Source: Opeltia flavorubescens (lineage: Eukaryota > Ascomycota > Lecanoromycetes > Teloschistales > Teloschistaceae). From it: a stretch of 64,000 nucleotides of DNA. The stretch is from the NCBI GenBank assembly GCA_000442125.1, contig KE546980.1, positions 372,001 through 436,000 of the forward strand. Reading direction: 5' to 3'. How positions within the stretch are numbered: position 1 is the stretch's first letter; every line of letters starts with the position of its first letter. The notes under the pieces are model-generated. The model searched no databases, had not been told where the DNA came from, and saw nothing but the letters and a program-made list of their open reading frames with translations. Positions 35,701-47,614 of this stretch are shown one piece after another. Made by a program: the position numbers and the translations under genes.

Positions 35701-37861
35701 CTTTGTCCAGTCGATCCAATACAATTGCCGTACAGCCTCCGATTCGCCATGCAGCATCATCCAACGAGTTGACCACTAGGATAGCAGGGTCTCCAGTCAG
35801 CACCGCATGGCCATGAGAATGACCGAGGGCATTGTTGACGGTTGGAATGGCACTATTCACCACAAGCGAGTCATGGCCCTTCAGATTGACATTCCGTGCG
35901 GCTTTGATTGCACCTTTGGACGCAAAACTTGCGACGGAAGCTTCGTCGTTCGTGCTGAGCTTACTTGCTAGTAACGCGTACGCTGGCGAGAGGCCTAAGA
36001 TGATCTTTCTCTCTGGTAACAATTCGGCACCACCGGATTCCATGGCTAGAATTATCTCGGAACGCTGTTCTTTACCAGAATAAAGACTATCGTTTCGAAG
36101 TTTCAATGATGCAGCCGCCTGGTAGGTATTGAAAGAACCTAGACAGTCTTGATAGTTTCCATGATATCTGGGCCCAAGCTCGTAGTGAACAGCTATCAAA
36201 TCGTCACTCAATACATCGCTGAACAAATGAGTAGATGCCATTCGCCACTGTGTGGAAATGAGACCTCTACCCAGTCGCGAAGCAAGATCTTGCGGTGTAC
36301 CAACAAATACCTGGACAGGGCTGAATTTAGGATGTAGGGAGTCGTGATGGGCGTTTCCAGCTTTAGCTTTAGTGAGAGGCGATACCATCGGATAGTTCGC
36401 CTTTAGTTGCTCGACGAAGCTACCATTTACATAGAGAGACACTCTGGATGAAGACGTTGTCCTGGGCTTCTGATGGGCTATAGCAATATGATACCACCGC
36501 CCTTCCCGAAATGTTACCGATTTGAAGCGAACACTAGGCCTGGAGGACGTGACTGAAGTTTGAAGAATCATATTACGAGAGTCTTTCTCTATGTATACCA
36601 ACACGAAGCAAGTCTGACTGGAATCAAAAGCCCCGAACAGCGTAGTATGTGCATTACTGTCGAACCTGGTCACTTGGAACCACAAAGATAAAGTGTATCC
36701 ATTACTGGAACTTGTTGGTGGAAATTGTACGCCAACATCAGGCAACTCAATGGAAGAATAACCATGGATAGACAGATCAAAGTGAAAGCATGAGGGTGAG
36801 TTTGAAGACTGTAGAGCGTTCAGAAGAAGTCCCGCAACAGAGGGAAAGGCATCTGCATGTAAATACAGCAGGCGAGCGTCGTCAAGCTTACGAGTACCCA
36901 AGGTCAGAAGAAGACCGGCTAGCTCGAGGATCCCATCGATATGTTTGTTGGTAGATCCACGGTCAACAATGAAAGAAAGTAGAATGCTGAGCAAATTTGT
37001 TTGATGAAGAGCCACAAGACTATGAGCTTTCGACCGGGCCAGATGTAGTGTAAAATGTACGATGGATACACGCCTTCCTGGATCCTCATCTAGTGCAGCC
37101 TTCTGCCAATCTAGCCAGAGGTGGAATGCGACACAAATTGCATCCGGATTTTGTATGGACGAAGCAATCCCGAACCGTTTCTCGAAAAGTGTTACAGATG
37201 AAGCTTCCTTGTCTTGACTTGGAGTCAAAGGCTTGTCAGTATCGTTATCAGGAGGAGAAGGCTTCTCAAGACTATTCCGTTCGGTAGCTGTATGTGATTG
37301 TGTTTCTTTGAAGAGCTCGAGTACAGTCTCATCCTCGACCGCGCAGGCAAAAAGACAGCCGAGAATTTGCTCGTCTGGGGAACACGAAATTCCATGACCG
37401 GCGTCAAGAACGGATTGTCGAAGATCTTGCAATTCTTGATATAACGATTCCCAGCCTCCACCGGACACACGCTCCTGGAAAAAGACCTCGTTGCCTTTAT
37501 GTTCACCTAGAGCGGCTGCAAGGATGGTGAAGATAATCCGCAGCAAGTTTAGCCAGCCTGACGGCGGATCTTTCTTCAGATTAGTATCCTTGAAGATCTG
37601 GACCAGCAAATCTAGGTTTCCAAGGAGTGCCTCGAAACCAGCTAAGTGACGAAATGAATCCCTTGTCTCTGGTTGGTCTAAAAGCAGTTGCCGTACGACG
37701 TGACCGGCTGCGACCTTATCCTCGACGATCTCGGAGGATATCTCTACATGTTGGGAAATGCTTTTGCTACTAAAGATTGCCAGGTGTTCCTCAAGGCTAG
37801 ATATGGTGGTTTCGGTACCAGTGGCTGCTACTGCATTCTGATTTATTGCAGTTGGGGACAT
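29744..37861 (-). CDS. bph1: BEACH-WD40 protein (Bph1/LvsA/beige family)
   Basis: A large scaffold of the beige/neurobeachin family, acting in vesicle and lysosome-related membrane traffic. Six exons: 37861..35260, 35205..34808, 34761..34248, 34200..30089, 30001..29846 and 29773..29744; every junction keeps phase, giving 2,603 residues as usual for fungi. An N-terminal armadillo-like region carries a ConA/LamG-like insert (YTLSLWFQVTRFDS; GRWYHIAIAHQK). The PH-BEACH domain is near 1860-1985 and the BEACH domain about 2000-2290, with WITGEMSNFNYLMHINTMAG, YPVFPWVLADYTSEELDLSD and THYSTAMI. C-terminal WD repeats follow (LFGHRTPVTVLAASRSFRTL; LWDLNRMEIVRRLEEG). The last exon has only ten codons (YEWQCVQRQ). 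An N at 31408 falls in a codon read as Val in homologues. Confidence 0.95.
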
Positions 37862-38381
37862 GATATGAATTGCATGAAGGATTAGAGCAGGCTCAGGGAT
37901 CTTCCATCATGTGCAATAGTCAGAGCTCCCCCCAACGAGCTATTATCATGAAAGCAGTACTGGAAGCCAGTGTCGTGTGATATGATCGGGTGCGCATGAG
38001 TCGCTTCACCCTCATATGTACGGGCACAGTACTCATCGATGCCATCGAACACGCAATATCTGATTAGAGATTCGTGAAGAACCTTTTTGACTCACGTAGC
38101 TCTGCATGAAAAGCAGTCGTAGTTGCCAAATTCGACTGGCTTATCTTTGATATAACAATTGTCGAGGTCTGATTTGAGGCTGGAGACACTAAACTAGATC
38201 GGTCAGCACAGCCGCCTCTCGGTTGCCTAGAGGACCCTGGAGAGCTCTCTTATCTAGTCCGTCATATGTTCTACATCGATCATCTGCACCTTCTACCACC
38301 TTGATAAGACACGGCATCCTCTATATTCATCAAGTAGTATATGGTTGGATATCACCTCATCTCTAGATCTGTGAATCTACT
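37862..38381. other. Divergent promoter between BEACH gene and subtilase
   Basis: A 520-bp region between two divergently transcribed genes. An AT-rich element resembling a TATA box lies about 40-60 bp before the subtilase ATG (near 38325-38345). No gene was seen. Confidence 0.45.
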
Positions 38382-39992
38382 ATGAAGGGGCTTTTTGCAG
38401 CACTGGCAGCTTTGCCGCTGCTTGTCTCCAGCTCTCCACTACTAGGTGTCGAGACCATCCACAACGAAGCTGCACCCCTTCTTTCATCAACCGAAGCTCA
38501 AGCCATTCCCGACTCTTATATCATCGTTTTTAAGAAAGATGTTTCTCATGCCGCCGCATGTGCCCACCACAGCTGGGTACAGGACGTGCATGTTGAAGTC
38601 GAGAAGACCAAAAGACAGCTAGCCAAGCGCTCGCAAATGCCTTTTACTACATTTGGTGGCCTGAAACATACCTACAACATTGCAGGAAGTCTCCTAGGCT
38701 ACTCAGGTCATTTCGATGAGGATGTCATCGAAAGAGTCCGCAGGCAACCGGATGTGAGTGTCTTCCCTTCTCACAATTTCCCTCACCTGCCCAGGGTCCG
38801 TTGCTGACCCGATTGTCGGGATAGGTCGAATATATCGAGAAGGATTCTCAAGTCCATACCATGTATGAACAGCAATCAGGTTCACCCTGGGGTTTAGCTC
38901 GAATATCACATCGAGACAGGCTATCCTTCGGGACATTCAACAAATATCTGTACTCTGCCGATGGTGGCGAAGGCGTCGATGTATATGTCATCGATACCGG
39001 AACCAATACTGGGCATGTTGACTTCGAAGGCCGTGCGAGCTGGGGCAAGACCATCCCCAATGGCGACGTTGATGAGGATGGCAACGGCCATGGCACTCAC
39101 TGCTCCGGCACCATTGCGGGAAAGAAATACGGCGTTGCGAAAAAGGCTAATATCGTCGCTGTCAAGGTACTAAAATCTAATGGCTCAGGTTCCATGTCAG
39201 ATGTTGTCAAGGGCGTCGAGTTTGCTGCGAACGGTCATGTTGCCAATGTAGACGCGGCCAAAAAAGGAAACAAAAAGGGCTTCAAAGGCAGCACTGCTAA
39301 CATGAGTCTTGGTGGTGGCAAAAGCCCAACCCTCGACCTAGCGGTCAATGCAGCCGTCGATCTCGGTCTTCACTTCGCAGTCGCAGCCGGTAATGATAAT
39401 GCTGATTCGTGCAACTACTCACCAGCAGCGGCGGCGAAAGCTGTCACCGTCGGAGCTTCCACACTTTCTGATGAACGGGCATACTTTTCCAACTACGGAA
39501 AGTGCAATGACATTTTCGCTCCTGGCTTGAACATCTTGTCTACCTGGATCGGCAGCGATTCTGCCACCAACACCATTTCGGGAACTTCTATGGCCTCTCC
39601 TCACGTAGCAGGCCTTCTAGCATACTTGCTCTCGTTGCAACCAGCAGAAGAGTCCGCTTTCGCAGTGCCAAAAATCACACCAGCGAAACTCAAGGCAACT
39701 TTGATCGCTATCGCTTCCAAGGATATGCTTGAGGGCGTTCCATCCGACACTGTTAACGTAAGTTGTGCAAAACATTCCCTCACTGATTTCTGGTACAAAT
39801 CAATGCTAATTCGTGAAACAGATTCTCGCCTGGAATGGAGGCGGATCCTCCAATTATACCGAGATCGCCAACGGAAAGACCGTAGCTCTTAAGGCTGACA
39901 AGACACACACATCTGATAAAGCACAGAAGGTTCAAATGTTCTTGGAAAATGAAATGGCGGAAATCAAAGAGTTCTTCGATGAGCTCCAGTAG
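38382..39992 (+). CDS. Cerevisin-type subtilisin-like serine protease (S8A), vacuolar or secreted
   Basis: A proteinase K/cerevisin-family endopeptidase. Three exons, 38382..38753, 38825..39757 and 39822..39992, give 491 residues. A signal peptide (MKGLFAALAALPLLVSSSP) is followed by an I9 propeptide (IPDSYIIVFKKDVS to VEYIEKDS). The catalytic triad is intact: Asp about 181 in DVYVIDTGTNTGH, His about 216 in NGHGTHCSGTIAG, and Ser about 379 in SGTSMASPHVAG. The oxyanion Asn is in AAGNDNADSC. A roughly 60-residue C-terminal extension (ALKADKTHTSDKAQ) with an acidic helical end is typical of vacuolar protease B and of allergenic fungal subtilases such as Asp f 18. Vacuolar location is therefore likely, but secretion is possible. 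Confidence 0.95.
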
Positions 39993-40888
39993 CTCAAAAT
40001 AGCCTTTCTTAGGCCATACGGCTTTTGGTCGAAGTTTACAGATGGAACAATTACCTATATGTGCTTTGCTGGAATATTCATAAATATTAGCTATGGGCTC
40101 CGGTCTCGAGGTTTTGGATTATGCATGGAGGGCGCGACATGTTTTGTGTGAGAAACAGTATACGAGTGCATTTGGGCGTCTTTCGTTGATAATGGATCAA
40201 AGTCGCAGATAGGTTCGGTTAAAGCATGGCTATTCGTCGATTGTAGTAATCTTTGTCAAATGTTTTTTGGAAGGTAACCTGTGCCTGACGTGACTTTCTA
40301 TCACGAAGTAGCTATCGCTTCACCTGCTCCCACTCAATATCGATGACATTTCCTCAATCGATCCATGATGAAAGTCTATCTTTGCCAATTTTGCAGGCTA
40401 AATATCGATGAAAAACAACGAGAATATCGTGGGTGTCTAAGCTCTCTATAACTATCGAATCAACATATACGATAGGCCTTATTTCTTTTCAATATTATTG
40501 TTAGTGGAGTCTCTTCCAGGACTCATCAGATGTCCAATGATAGCGTACCTACTCTAGTGGGTGGCTCTCGGATGGAATGGGAATGCTCCAGAGCGGGTAA
40601 ACGATCAATTGGTCCATGGTTTGCACTCTCATGCTGAGGGTTGAATTACTGGAACCATCATTCACATGGAAGCCGATAAAAAATCTGCAAGTTCAATCGA
40701 GAACGCTGTTGCCTCTAATTAGATCGTACATGTAACATCGTACAGAGATATTCATTCTCAAGCGTTGCCTTATTGTCAAGTCCTTATTCTCTCGCAAAAA
40801 TCCGCCTCATGCCTAGATGTGTATCCGCCTGAATGTTACAAAGAGAGCCGTCAAATCATGTTTCTCGTGAAGGTTTTCTCCCAATAGC
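39993..40888. other. Intergenic between convergent subtilase and MFS genes
   Basis: An 896-bp AT-rich gap into which both flanking genes terminate. No coding frame or repeat was recognised. Confidence 0.5.
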
Positions 40889-42810
40889 TCATCTTACAAT
40901 CTCATCTCCTAAGAGAGGTTCACTCTCATCATCGTGAGACGAGGTCGGATCTGCGTCTTCCCAATGCACTACTCAATGTCAGTCATATGCTAATGCATTC
41001 CCAGGAAGACTTTTCATAAACTCACCGTGAGGTTTGATAAACCAGCTCAAAACAAACGCCAAGAAGAAAGTACTGGACAAGCATACAAAAACCGTCTGGG
41101 TGAATTTGCCCACTGTAGCACTGTAGATGCTGTTGAAAACCACCGGTCCCACAACTCTCGCCAATGCATGCAGTAGGCCCGCTGCTCCTAAAACTGCACC
41201 CGTCTGCTCAGGCGGGACATGCTTCGTCAAGGCACTCTGCAGCGTCGGGCTTCCCATCCCGCCAATGGAAGCTAGAGCGCCGGAGAGGATAAACAGATTC
41301 GGTATTCGGACCACAGCATATCCAACGTATCCCAGCATATCAAAGAAGATTGCGGCTCGAATGATGTATAGATCCAGCCGATCGCTACCGCTTTTGCCAA
41401 CCGTGGCGCTGTCACGGGGTCCGCGGATGAGGCGTGATACGAAAGGCAAGAAGATGAGGAGGTTGGTGACGCGACATATGTTGACGATAGAGACGAAGAA
41501 GCTGGTTTGGAAGGTGGTCCAAGAAAACATGAATTTTGAGTAGAGAATGACGACGGTCATACTACCCATGGCGACGCCAAACATGATCGTGTCGACTGCA
41601 GCGAGGGTGACCAGATTCCTTCGCACGGCTGAGCTGGAGCCTCGCCCGGAAGGCCACAGCGTTTTGAGTGGAGCCAGGATGTTGGACTTGCGAAGCAAAC
41701 TCTTCCCCTGGGTAGTCCAAGACTTGGAATCGACGCCATCGTCTGCCGCCATATCCAACTTCTCCCGAGCAGCTAATTGACGCTCTTTGGTCAAAGATTC
41801 GGGTACGACCAGTAGAACGAAGAGGGCGTAGAAAGCATGAGCTGCAAGCGCATAATAGAAGACTGAAACAAGTTTGCCAGTCAATTTGACCAAGTAGCCC
41901 CCAATCAGCGGACCGATTGCGATGCCAGTGAAGAGGACCCCATGGAAGTAGCCAAATGCCACGTTTCGCTTTCCCGGTGGTGTACAATCCGATACGTATG
42001 CGTTCGTCAAAGCCATCGAAGCGACATAAGAACCGCTAAGACCATCGCAGACAAAGCCAAGAAGAAGCCAGTTGACCGAGAAAGTATCTGGCATCCGGGC
42101 AGCAAGCACAGTGATGATCTCACTTATGAGCATACCGGTGGAGATGAATGCTATCATACGGGTTCGACCATACCGATCCGAGAGGGAACCAAGCTTGGGA
42201 CTAGTGATGGCGGAAAGCAGACCTGTAATGATGTTGCCGTATAACGTGAAATTGGAAACGAGCGCCTGGACTGCTGGAACTCGACACTGAGGGTTTTCTC
42301 CACCGAAGATGACTGGCATGGCGCAGAAATTCGGATCTTTCATTTCCTGCTGAGCGAAGTATTCACGGCAGATGAGATCGAGAATGAGGTCAACTCTGGG
42401 GACAATAACAGCACCGAATGCAAGTGTGGCCATCAGGAAAGGTGGTAGAAGCCAAAAGATCTGTATGGTTAGCTACCAGGCATCATGCGGGTACAGACAA
42501 TTAATTAATCACTTACCGAAGGTTTCCTCCACCATGGTTTACCTTCGAAATCTCTCGCCCCAGACCACTCAGGTGCTTCTCTCTCGTTGTTTCCTTCTGG
42601 AGGTTCATAATCAGAGTTTCTCGACTGGTTCAATTCTCTCTCTAGCAAAGGTGTCTCTTCGTATACTGAATGATCCACGGATCCGATTATTGGTTTCTTG
42701 TCCTTATCATTTGAGTAAGAACGTCGGAAGTGAGAATGAGCTCTGGCGTCGGCACGGATCTCTGCGTTGGCATCTGCCTCGAAGACCTCATCTGTATTTG
42801 CTGATGCCAT
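40889..42810 (-). CDS. Major facilitator superfamily transporter (YCR023C/TetA-like), probably vacuolar
   Basis: A multi-pass MFS carrier of unknown substrate. Three exons, 42810..42517, 42460..41026 and 40968..40889, give 602 residues. The cytosolic N-tail of about 100 residues has a dileucine signal in an acidic setting (EETPLLERE). Twelve hydrophobic segments follow. The loop 2-3 signature is LGSLSDRYGRTRMIAF, with SGSYVASMALTNAYVSDCTP in the N-half. The last intron (GTGAGT, branch TGACTGACAT, TAG) replaces a read-through end with a short acidic tail, WEDADPTSSHDDESEPLLG, carrying a second dileucine motif. Such signals sort yeast proteins to the vacuole through AP-3. If that intron is retained, the protein stops at 40979 (591 residues). 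Confidence 0.9.
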
Positions 42811-43379
42811 GATGAACCGCTTAAGTGAACGGATGAGGTAGAAAACTTGGAGTAAATTTGTCCGAGACCTACATGAAGCACGGAGGCCGACGGGAGCGGA
42901 AGGAGGATTAGCGGATGGCTGAGGCCATAGGATCCAGATGGCTTAGGGAGGATGATGGACAGGAGAATAGCAGTCAGATAGAAAATATAGGTGACAGGTC
43001 ATGACGAACAGTTCAACAGCTGTCAAACCCGTGCGTCAAAAGAATTGTCAGCAACGATTGGCGGATAGGAGGATAAAGTCGTCATAGAGTAAAGACGGAT
43101 TCGCCAATCTTTCCATTCGGACTTCATCGTGCACTAGCGCCCGAGCGTTAAGGGTCGTGCTTTATAATCCACCGTCCCGAAGCCGAGAGTTCGATACAAC
43201 GGCCTCAACGGCTAATTTAATCGTTACTTTGCAACCGTTTGGAAACTCTAATTCTCCACATGGGATGCACGTGTCAAGTGTTCATGATTGAAAATTTGAG
43301 TATTGTATAATAATAGGGACAAGAATCAAAGCAGTCGCTGATCATAGGACGAAGCCCTCCTCATTTCTCAGAATCCAAT
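42811..43379. other. Intergenic upstream of MFS gene, with tRNA-like relic
   Basis: A 569-bp gap between two minus-strand genes. No coding frame is supported. It contains a short tRNA-like segment around 43133-43205, listed separately, and a CACGTG near 43267. Confidence 0.45.
43133..43205 (+). pseudogene. Possible degenerate tRNA (Leu/Ser-like) relic
   Basis: CCGAGCGTTAAGG resembles the D-loop/A-box of class II tRNAs. About 35 bp on, AGTTCGATAC resembles the T-loop/B-box, and a TTTATAA lies where an anticodon loop would be. The acceptor and T stems do not pair properly, so this is not a working tRNA by eye. Chance resemblance is possible. Confidence 0.25.
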
Positions 43380-45710
43380 TTACCAGCTCTCCCATTTCTG
43401 TCCCCCAATTGCAATTAGTCGATTGAACAACTCTTCTCGATACTGAATTGCCGTCAGCTTCCACACATTTCCCTCCTTATCTGTTATCTCTAGCCCATCA
43501 GCCACTGTCTTTCCTGTTGCCCACCCTACCACAATCTTTGCCTTCCATCCGAGACCTCCGATCTTCTTGAGTTCCTTGATGTCTTGTATCGGCACCTTGA
43601 ATGCGACATGTTTGTCATGCTTGTCAATTGTGTCTTCCACAGCACCACCCGTACCGTCGCTTGCTTCTTTCGACCAGGAAACACATGGTATCGTTGCCGC
43701 AGTAGAAAGGTTGATCCATCCTCTATGACCTTTGAATCGGCCTTTGAAGTCCACAGGCCCTGAAGGTCCAAGTTCACTGGGTTTCGGGATGACTCCAAGA
43801 TGGTTTTTCGCATGATCGGAGCCTATCTTTGCCCGTATCTTATCAACACCAAGCTTCGTCTCCACACCACCTTTTGTTGTGCCTTTGAAGAAGCCAATAA
43901 TATGCTGGCCATGCCGATGTTTGGGTTTCCCGTCAGCGCCTGCAGCAGTCTCAGCCGCAATTTCTGCTGCTTCTTTCTCAGCAGGATCAGCATGGATCGC
44001 GGAATGAATCTCATCGTTAGACGCATCCAGAGGAACATCATCTGGGTTTAGGCTTGCAGGGTGATCTGGAGGAGGCTGATCGGAGCTTGGTGGAGGTGGA
44101 AGAGGGGCTTTGTTGGCTTCGCCGATACGAAGAAGAGTAATGGTGAGCTGTGCGTTAGTTGGCACGCCCTTGAGAAGAGAGCTGTGACACAGATATCAGA
44201 TGTTGAGTCATTTTAAAGCCGCGGGTAAGATTACTTACTTTCTTATCTCTAGTAATTTCTGCCAATTGGGATAATTCTTGTTCAGCCAGTCCAGACCTCT
44301 CCATAATAGGGGATCGGTAAAGAAGCCTAGGCCAATACCAGCAGTTGTCCCTTTCATGACCATAGCCGATGTGGTGAAAAGAGATACGGCCAGGCCTCCA
44401 GCGAGCACCGAAGCAAGGATCAGGCGAGGCTTTTCTTTCGGAAAAGGTGGAGTCGGTGACAATGCACTGTTTAATGTCAGAACTTTGTATACGTGGAACG
44501 CAGACAGAGGCTGTTGATGCAAATTTGACTTACTTTGCAAATCGTTCCCATCCATCAGAGATGTCTCCGATAGTATGCATGACGGGTCTCATCTTTCCCC
44601 ACATCGCATCTTCCATTGGCTGTTTAGTCTTGTCATGATCTCCACTTGGAATACCGCCTTGCGCTGAGCTTTTTGCATCTGCTCCTGCCATGGCTAGACG
44701 GGTTGGGTCCGGAACTGACTTATTGAGCGGATCCGAGTCTGGATCGCCCTGTTCATGTTTGCCTTTATCCGAAGTCAGTGCTTCTGGTTCCGGATCAGCT
44801 TGACCGTGTTTACCGGTTGCACTGCTCAAGGCAATGGAGCCGATCCCGGACACGAAATTGCTGGCTTCTTGCTCTACCGCTTCCCCTTTGTGCTTCTCTG
44901 GTGCCCCTGTAGCACTGTCGTGGCTTCCGAGTACTCCTGCACTGGGAGACTGTACACCGCCAGTGCTTGAATCGACAAGAGCTAAAGGTGCAGGAGGAAA
45001 GAGTATCGGGCGCGAGGGTGGGTAGACGATGAGGACAATGAGCGTAACGAGAAAGGTGGGAACTAAGAGGTTAAGAATCCACGCAAGTGCATACACCTGA
45101 AATATGTGTCAGTCAAGGAAACGCTTGTATGTCTCTGCTGTGAAGGACTCACAGCAGCAAAAGCTCCCGTCCTTCGGGGCTCACGCCATGACCTCAAACG
45201 AGCGATATGTTTCCCAAAGCCCATTAATCCAATGATGACTGTCATGTAAAGCCTTTCAACGCTTGCGCGTAGCTTATCGGGGGAGAATTCGTCCTCATCG
45301 GCGATTTCAAGGTCCAGTCCACCCAGTAAGGGGCCCGTGGTAGCCTTTGCATGGTACATCTGCTTGTTGAAGCGCCTGACCAGAGTCCATAGTTCTTCAT
45401 TGTCTAGACCCCCTACCAGATCTGGGACGTCCTTGGGATGTTCGTTCCAACCCAGATTCTTCACAGTATCCGTTTCGTTGATCTGTGCAGCGCCCTTTTC
45501 GTCATGGTCGGCATTGGCAAGAGCATGACTGTCTGTTGGATGATCCACGTCGGTGGTGCTTGAGGAGGGAGTATTCATTGCCGAACTGGCGGACGTCGAA
45601 GTTCTGGTCATGTCTACGGAAGAGCCTGGTTGCACTCCTTGCGGTTTTTCTTTCAGATCCGAGTCCGGAATGGGTTGCCCATCCCGGAAGACATACCCAG
45701 GCATTGGCAT
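43380..45710 (-). CDS. DUF3292-family membrane protein of unknown function
   Basis: A fungal-specific family protein. Four exons, 45710..45153, 45096..44534, 44466..44239 and 44181..43380, all in phase, give 716 residues. The family signature is clear near residue 90: NLGWNEHPKDVPDLVGGL followed by ELWTLVRRFNKQMYH. Membrane segments are visible at ILNLLVPTFLVTLIVLIVYP and ILASVLAGGLAVSLFTTSAM, with a shorter hydrophobic stretch around VIIGLMGFGKHIA. A soluble C-terminal domain of about 200 residues follows (GRFKGHRGWINLSTAATIPC; VADGLEITDKEGNVWKLTAI) and may be a lipid-binding PH/GRAM-like fold; that last point is inference. Acidic and Pro-rich linkers separate the parts. Function is unknown. 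It starts only 542 bp from the divergent glycosyltransferase. Confidence 0.9.
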
Positions 45711-46252
45711 CTTCGCGAGTGGCCTAAGCTGGACAATGGATCAGAATTGTGTGAAGTAGGTGTAGACAATATTGTAATGTCTGTATGCGCAAGCTGGTTT
45801 CTGGAGAACTACGTCATCGCTAACCAAATCGATATCGTGTTCTGCATCACGAGACAAGCTTAAGATAACCACTATTTCGGGTGTCAAGCCCAACCAATTG
45901 CCCTTGGCGATACGGGTAACCTTCCTCAAACTTTTGCAATCGCCAATTGCTTTCTGCAATTGCTTGTAAGACTAGTACTCAGTTGAGCTTCGCTTGAACG
46001 TGGTTCATGTGGTGACCCAAATAAACCATGGGAATCTTTGCTCTACTGTTTGCCAAGGCCGCCATACGCGAGGGGCTAGAACCTCTGGTCTAAGTACTGG
46101 TCGTGCGGGTTGACCACATTGACCGTACTTCTGCACTTATTCCAACTGTAACGAGCTATCTGTACATTGCCAGGAAACCCTTGTCATGCTCCCTGTCCAT
46201 CATGGCAATCGGCTGATGGGTGTCAAGTAGCCGGCTATGAGTCTAGATTGAC
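45711..46252. other. Divergent promoter between DUF3292 and mannosyltransferase genes
   Basis: A 542-bp region flanked by diverging starts. No coding frame, tRNA or notable repeat was recognised. Confidence 0.5.
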
Positions 46253-47614
46253 ATGCTACGGCTTTCCTTTCGGCGATCATCTCGTTCACGAGTTTTTAGA
46301 GCTATACTTTTGATCTTAGTCCTCACGTTCTTAATTGATCTTTTCTCCCTAGTCGGTGCGCGACGTCGCGCTCATCTTGCTGTAGACACTTCCTATTCGC
46401 CGACAGAGAAGATCTTCATCGCGAGCATTCACTGGAATAACGAAGCTATCCTGCGAAACCATTGGAACGAAGCGGTGCTGCGTCTGGTGGAAAGTTTTGA
46501 GCCGGCAAATGTCTATATTTCAATCGTCGAGAGTGGGAGCTGGGATGATTCGAAAGGTGCACTGAGGCTGCTGGATGGCGAGCTTGAAAGATTGGGCGCC
46601 CGAAAGACGATCGTATTAGACAAAGCAACACATGCAGATGAGATTGTCAAAACGCCAGAGAACAGTGGCTGGATTGACACAGCGAGAGGCAAGAAAGAAT
46701 TGAGACGAATACCCTATCTCTCCCGTCTTCGAAATCGTTCCCTCGAGCCTCTGGCTAAGCTGGCTGAGAACGGAACAAAGTTTGATCGTGTCCTGTTTCT
46801 GAATGATGTAGTATTTAATGTATACATTGTGTGCCCATTTCCACAGCTCATATTGAAAAGGACTAACCTACGAGCAGATACATGACGTTACTACTCTGCT
46901 CTCAACTAGGAACGGTAATTACGCTGCAGCTTGTTCTCTAGATTTTTCCAGGCCACCGCAATTTTATGATACGTTTGCATTACGCGACTCGAATGGCGAT
47001 GAAGCCGTGACGTCTACGTACCCTTATTTCCGATCTTCTTCTTCACGCAATGCTTTAATTTCGGGCCAGCCAGTACCAGTACAGAGCTGCTGGAATGGTA
47101 TCGTTGCATTTGATGCTGCACCGTTCTATCATACACCAGAGCTTCGATTCCGCGGCATTCCTGACTCACTTGCTCGATACCATTTAGAAGGCTCCGAATG
47201 CTGCCTTATTCATGCTGACAATCCGCTGACCTCGAGTCGAGGAGTCTGGATAAATCCGAATGTTCGGGTGGGCTACAGCGTTGAAGCTTACGACAAAGTA
47301 CATCCGAATAGCCCCTGGCCTTCCGTTTCCGCAAGTATCATGGGCTTGTGGAAGAATAGGTTTTGGAGGTGGATTATGCCTACCTTCCAGAAGAAATTGA
47401 AAATCACAGGAAGGCTGAAGAAGTGGATACGAAAAGGCCTAGGAGAAATTTCGGAAAGGGAGACGTACTGCCTGATCAACGAGATGCAGGTTTTGGTTGC
47501 TAACGGATGGGCGCATGTATGATGCATTACTTTATCAGCCAGGACTAGCCATATATGTTCCTCTAGGTCTTCTACGCTGCAGGATGCTGGAATCGTCGTA
47601 CGCAAGTTCCGTAG
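46253..47614 (+). CDS. CAP59/Cmt1-type alpha-1,3-mannosyltransferase (GT69)
   Basis: A Golgi type II glycosyltransferase of the cryptococcal mannosyltransferase family, expected to transfer mannose to glycans. Three exons, 46253..46819, 46878..47516 and 47567..47614, give 417 residues. An Arg-rich cytosolic start precedes a single membrane anchor (VFRAILLILVLTFLIDLFSLV). The luminal domain shows the family blocks KIFIASIHWNNEAILR, NVYISIVESGSWDDSKGALR, KFDRVLFLNDVVFN, CSLDFSRPPQFYDTFALRD and PVQSCWNGIVAFDAAPF. The final exon adds only 15 residues (VFYAAGCWNRRTQVP). The start is the first Met, immediately before the Arg-rich tail. Confidence 0.93.

Noticed and set aside
41562-41987. 141-codon second minus-strand frame
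   Set aside because: It is an off-frame shadow of the MFS transporter.
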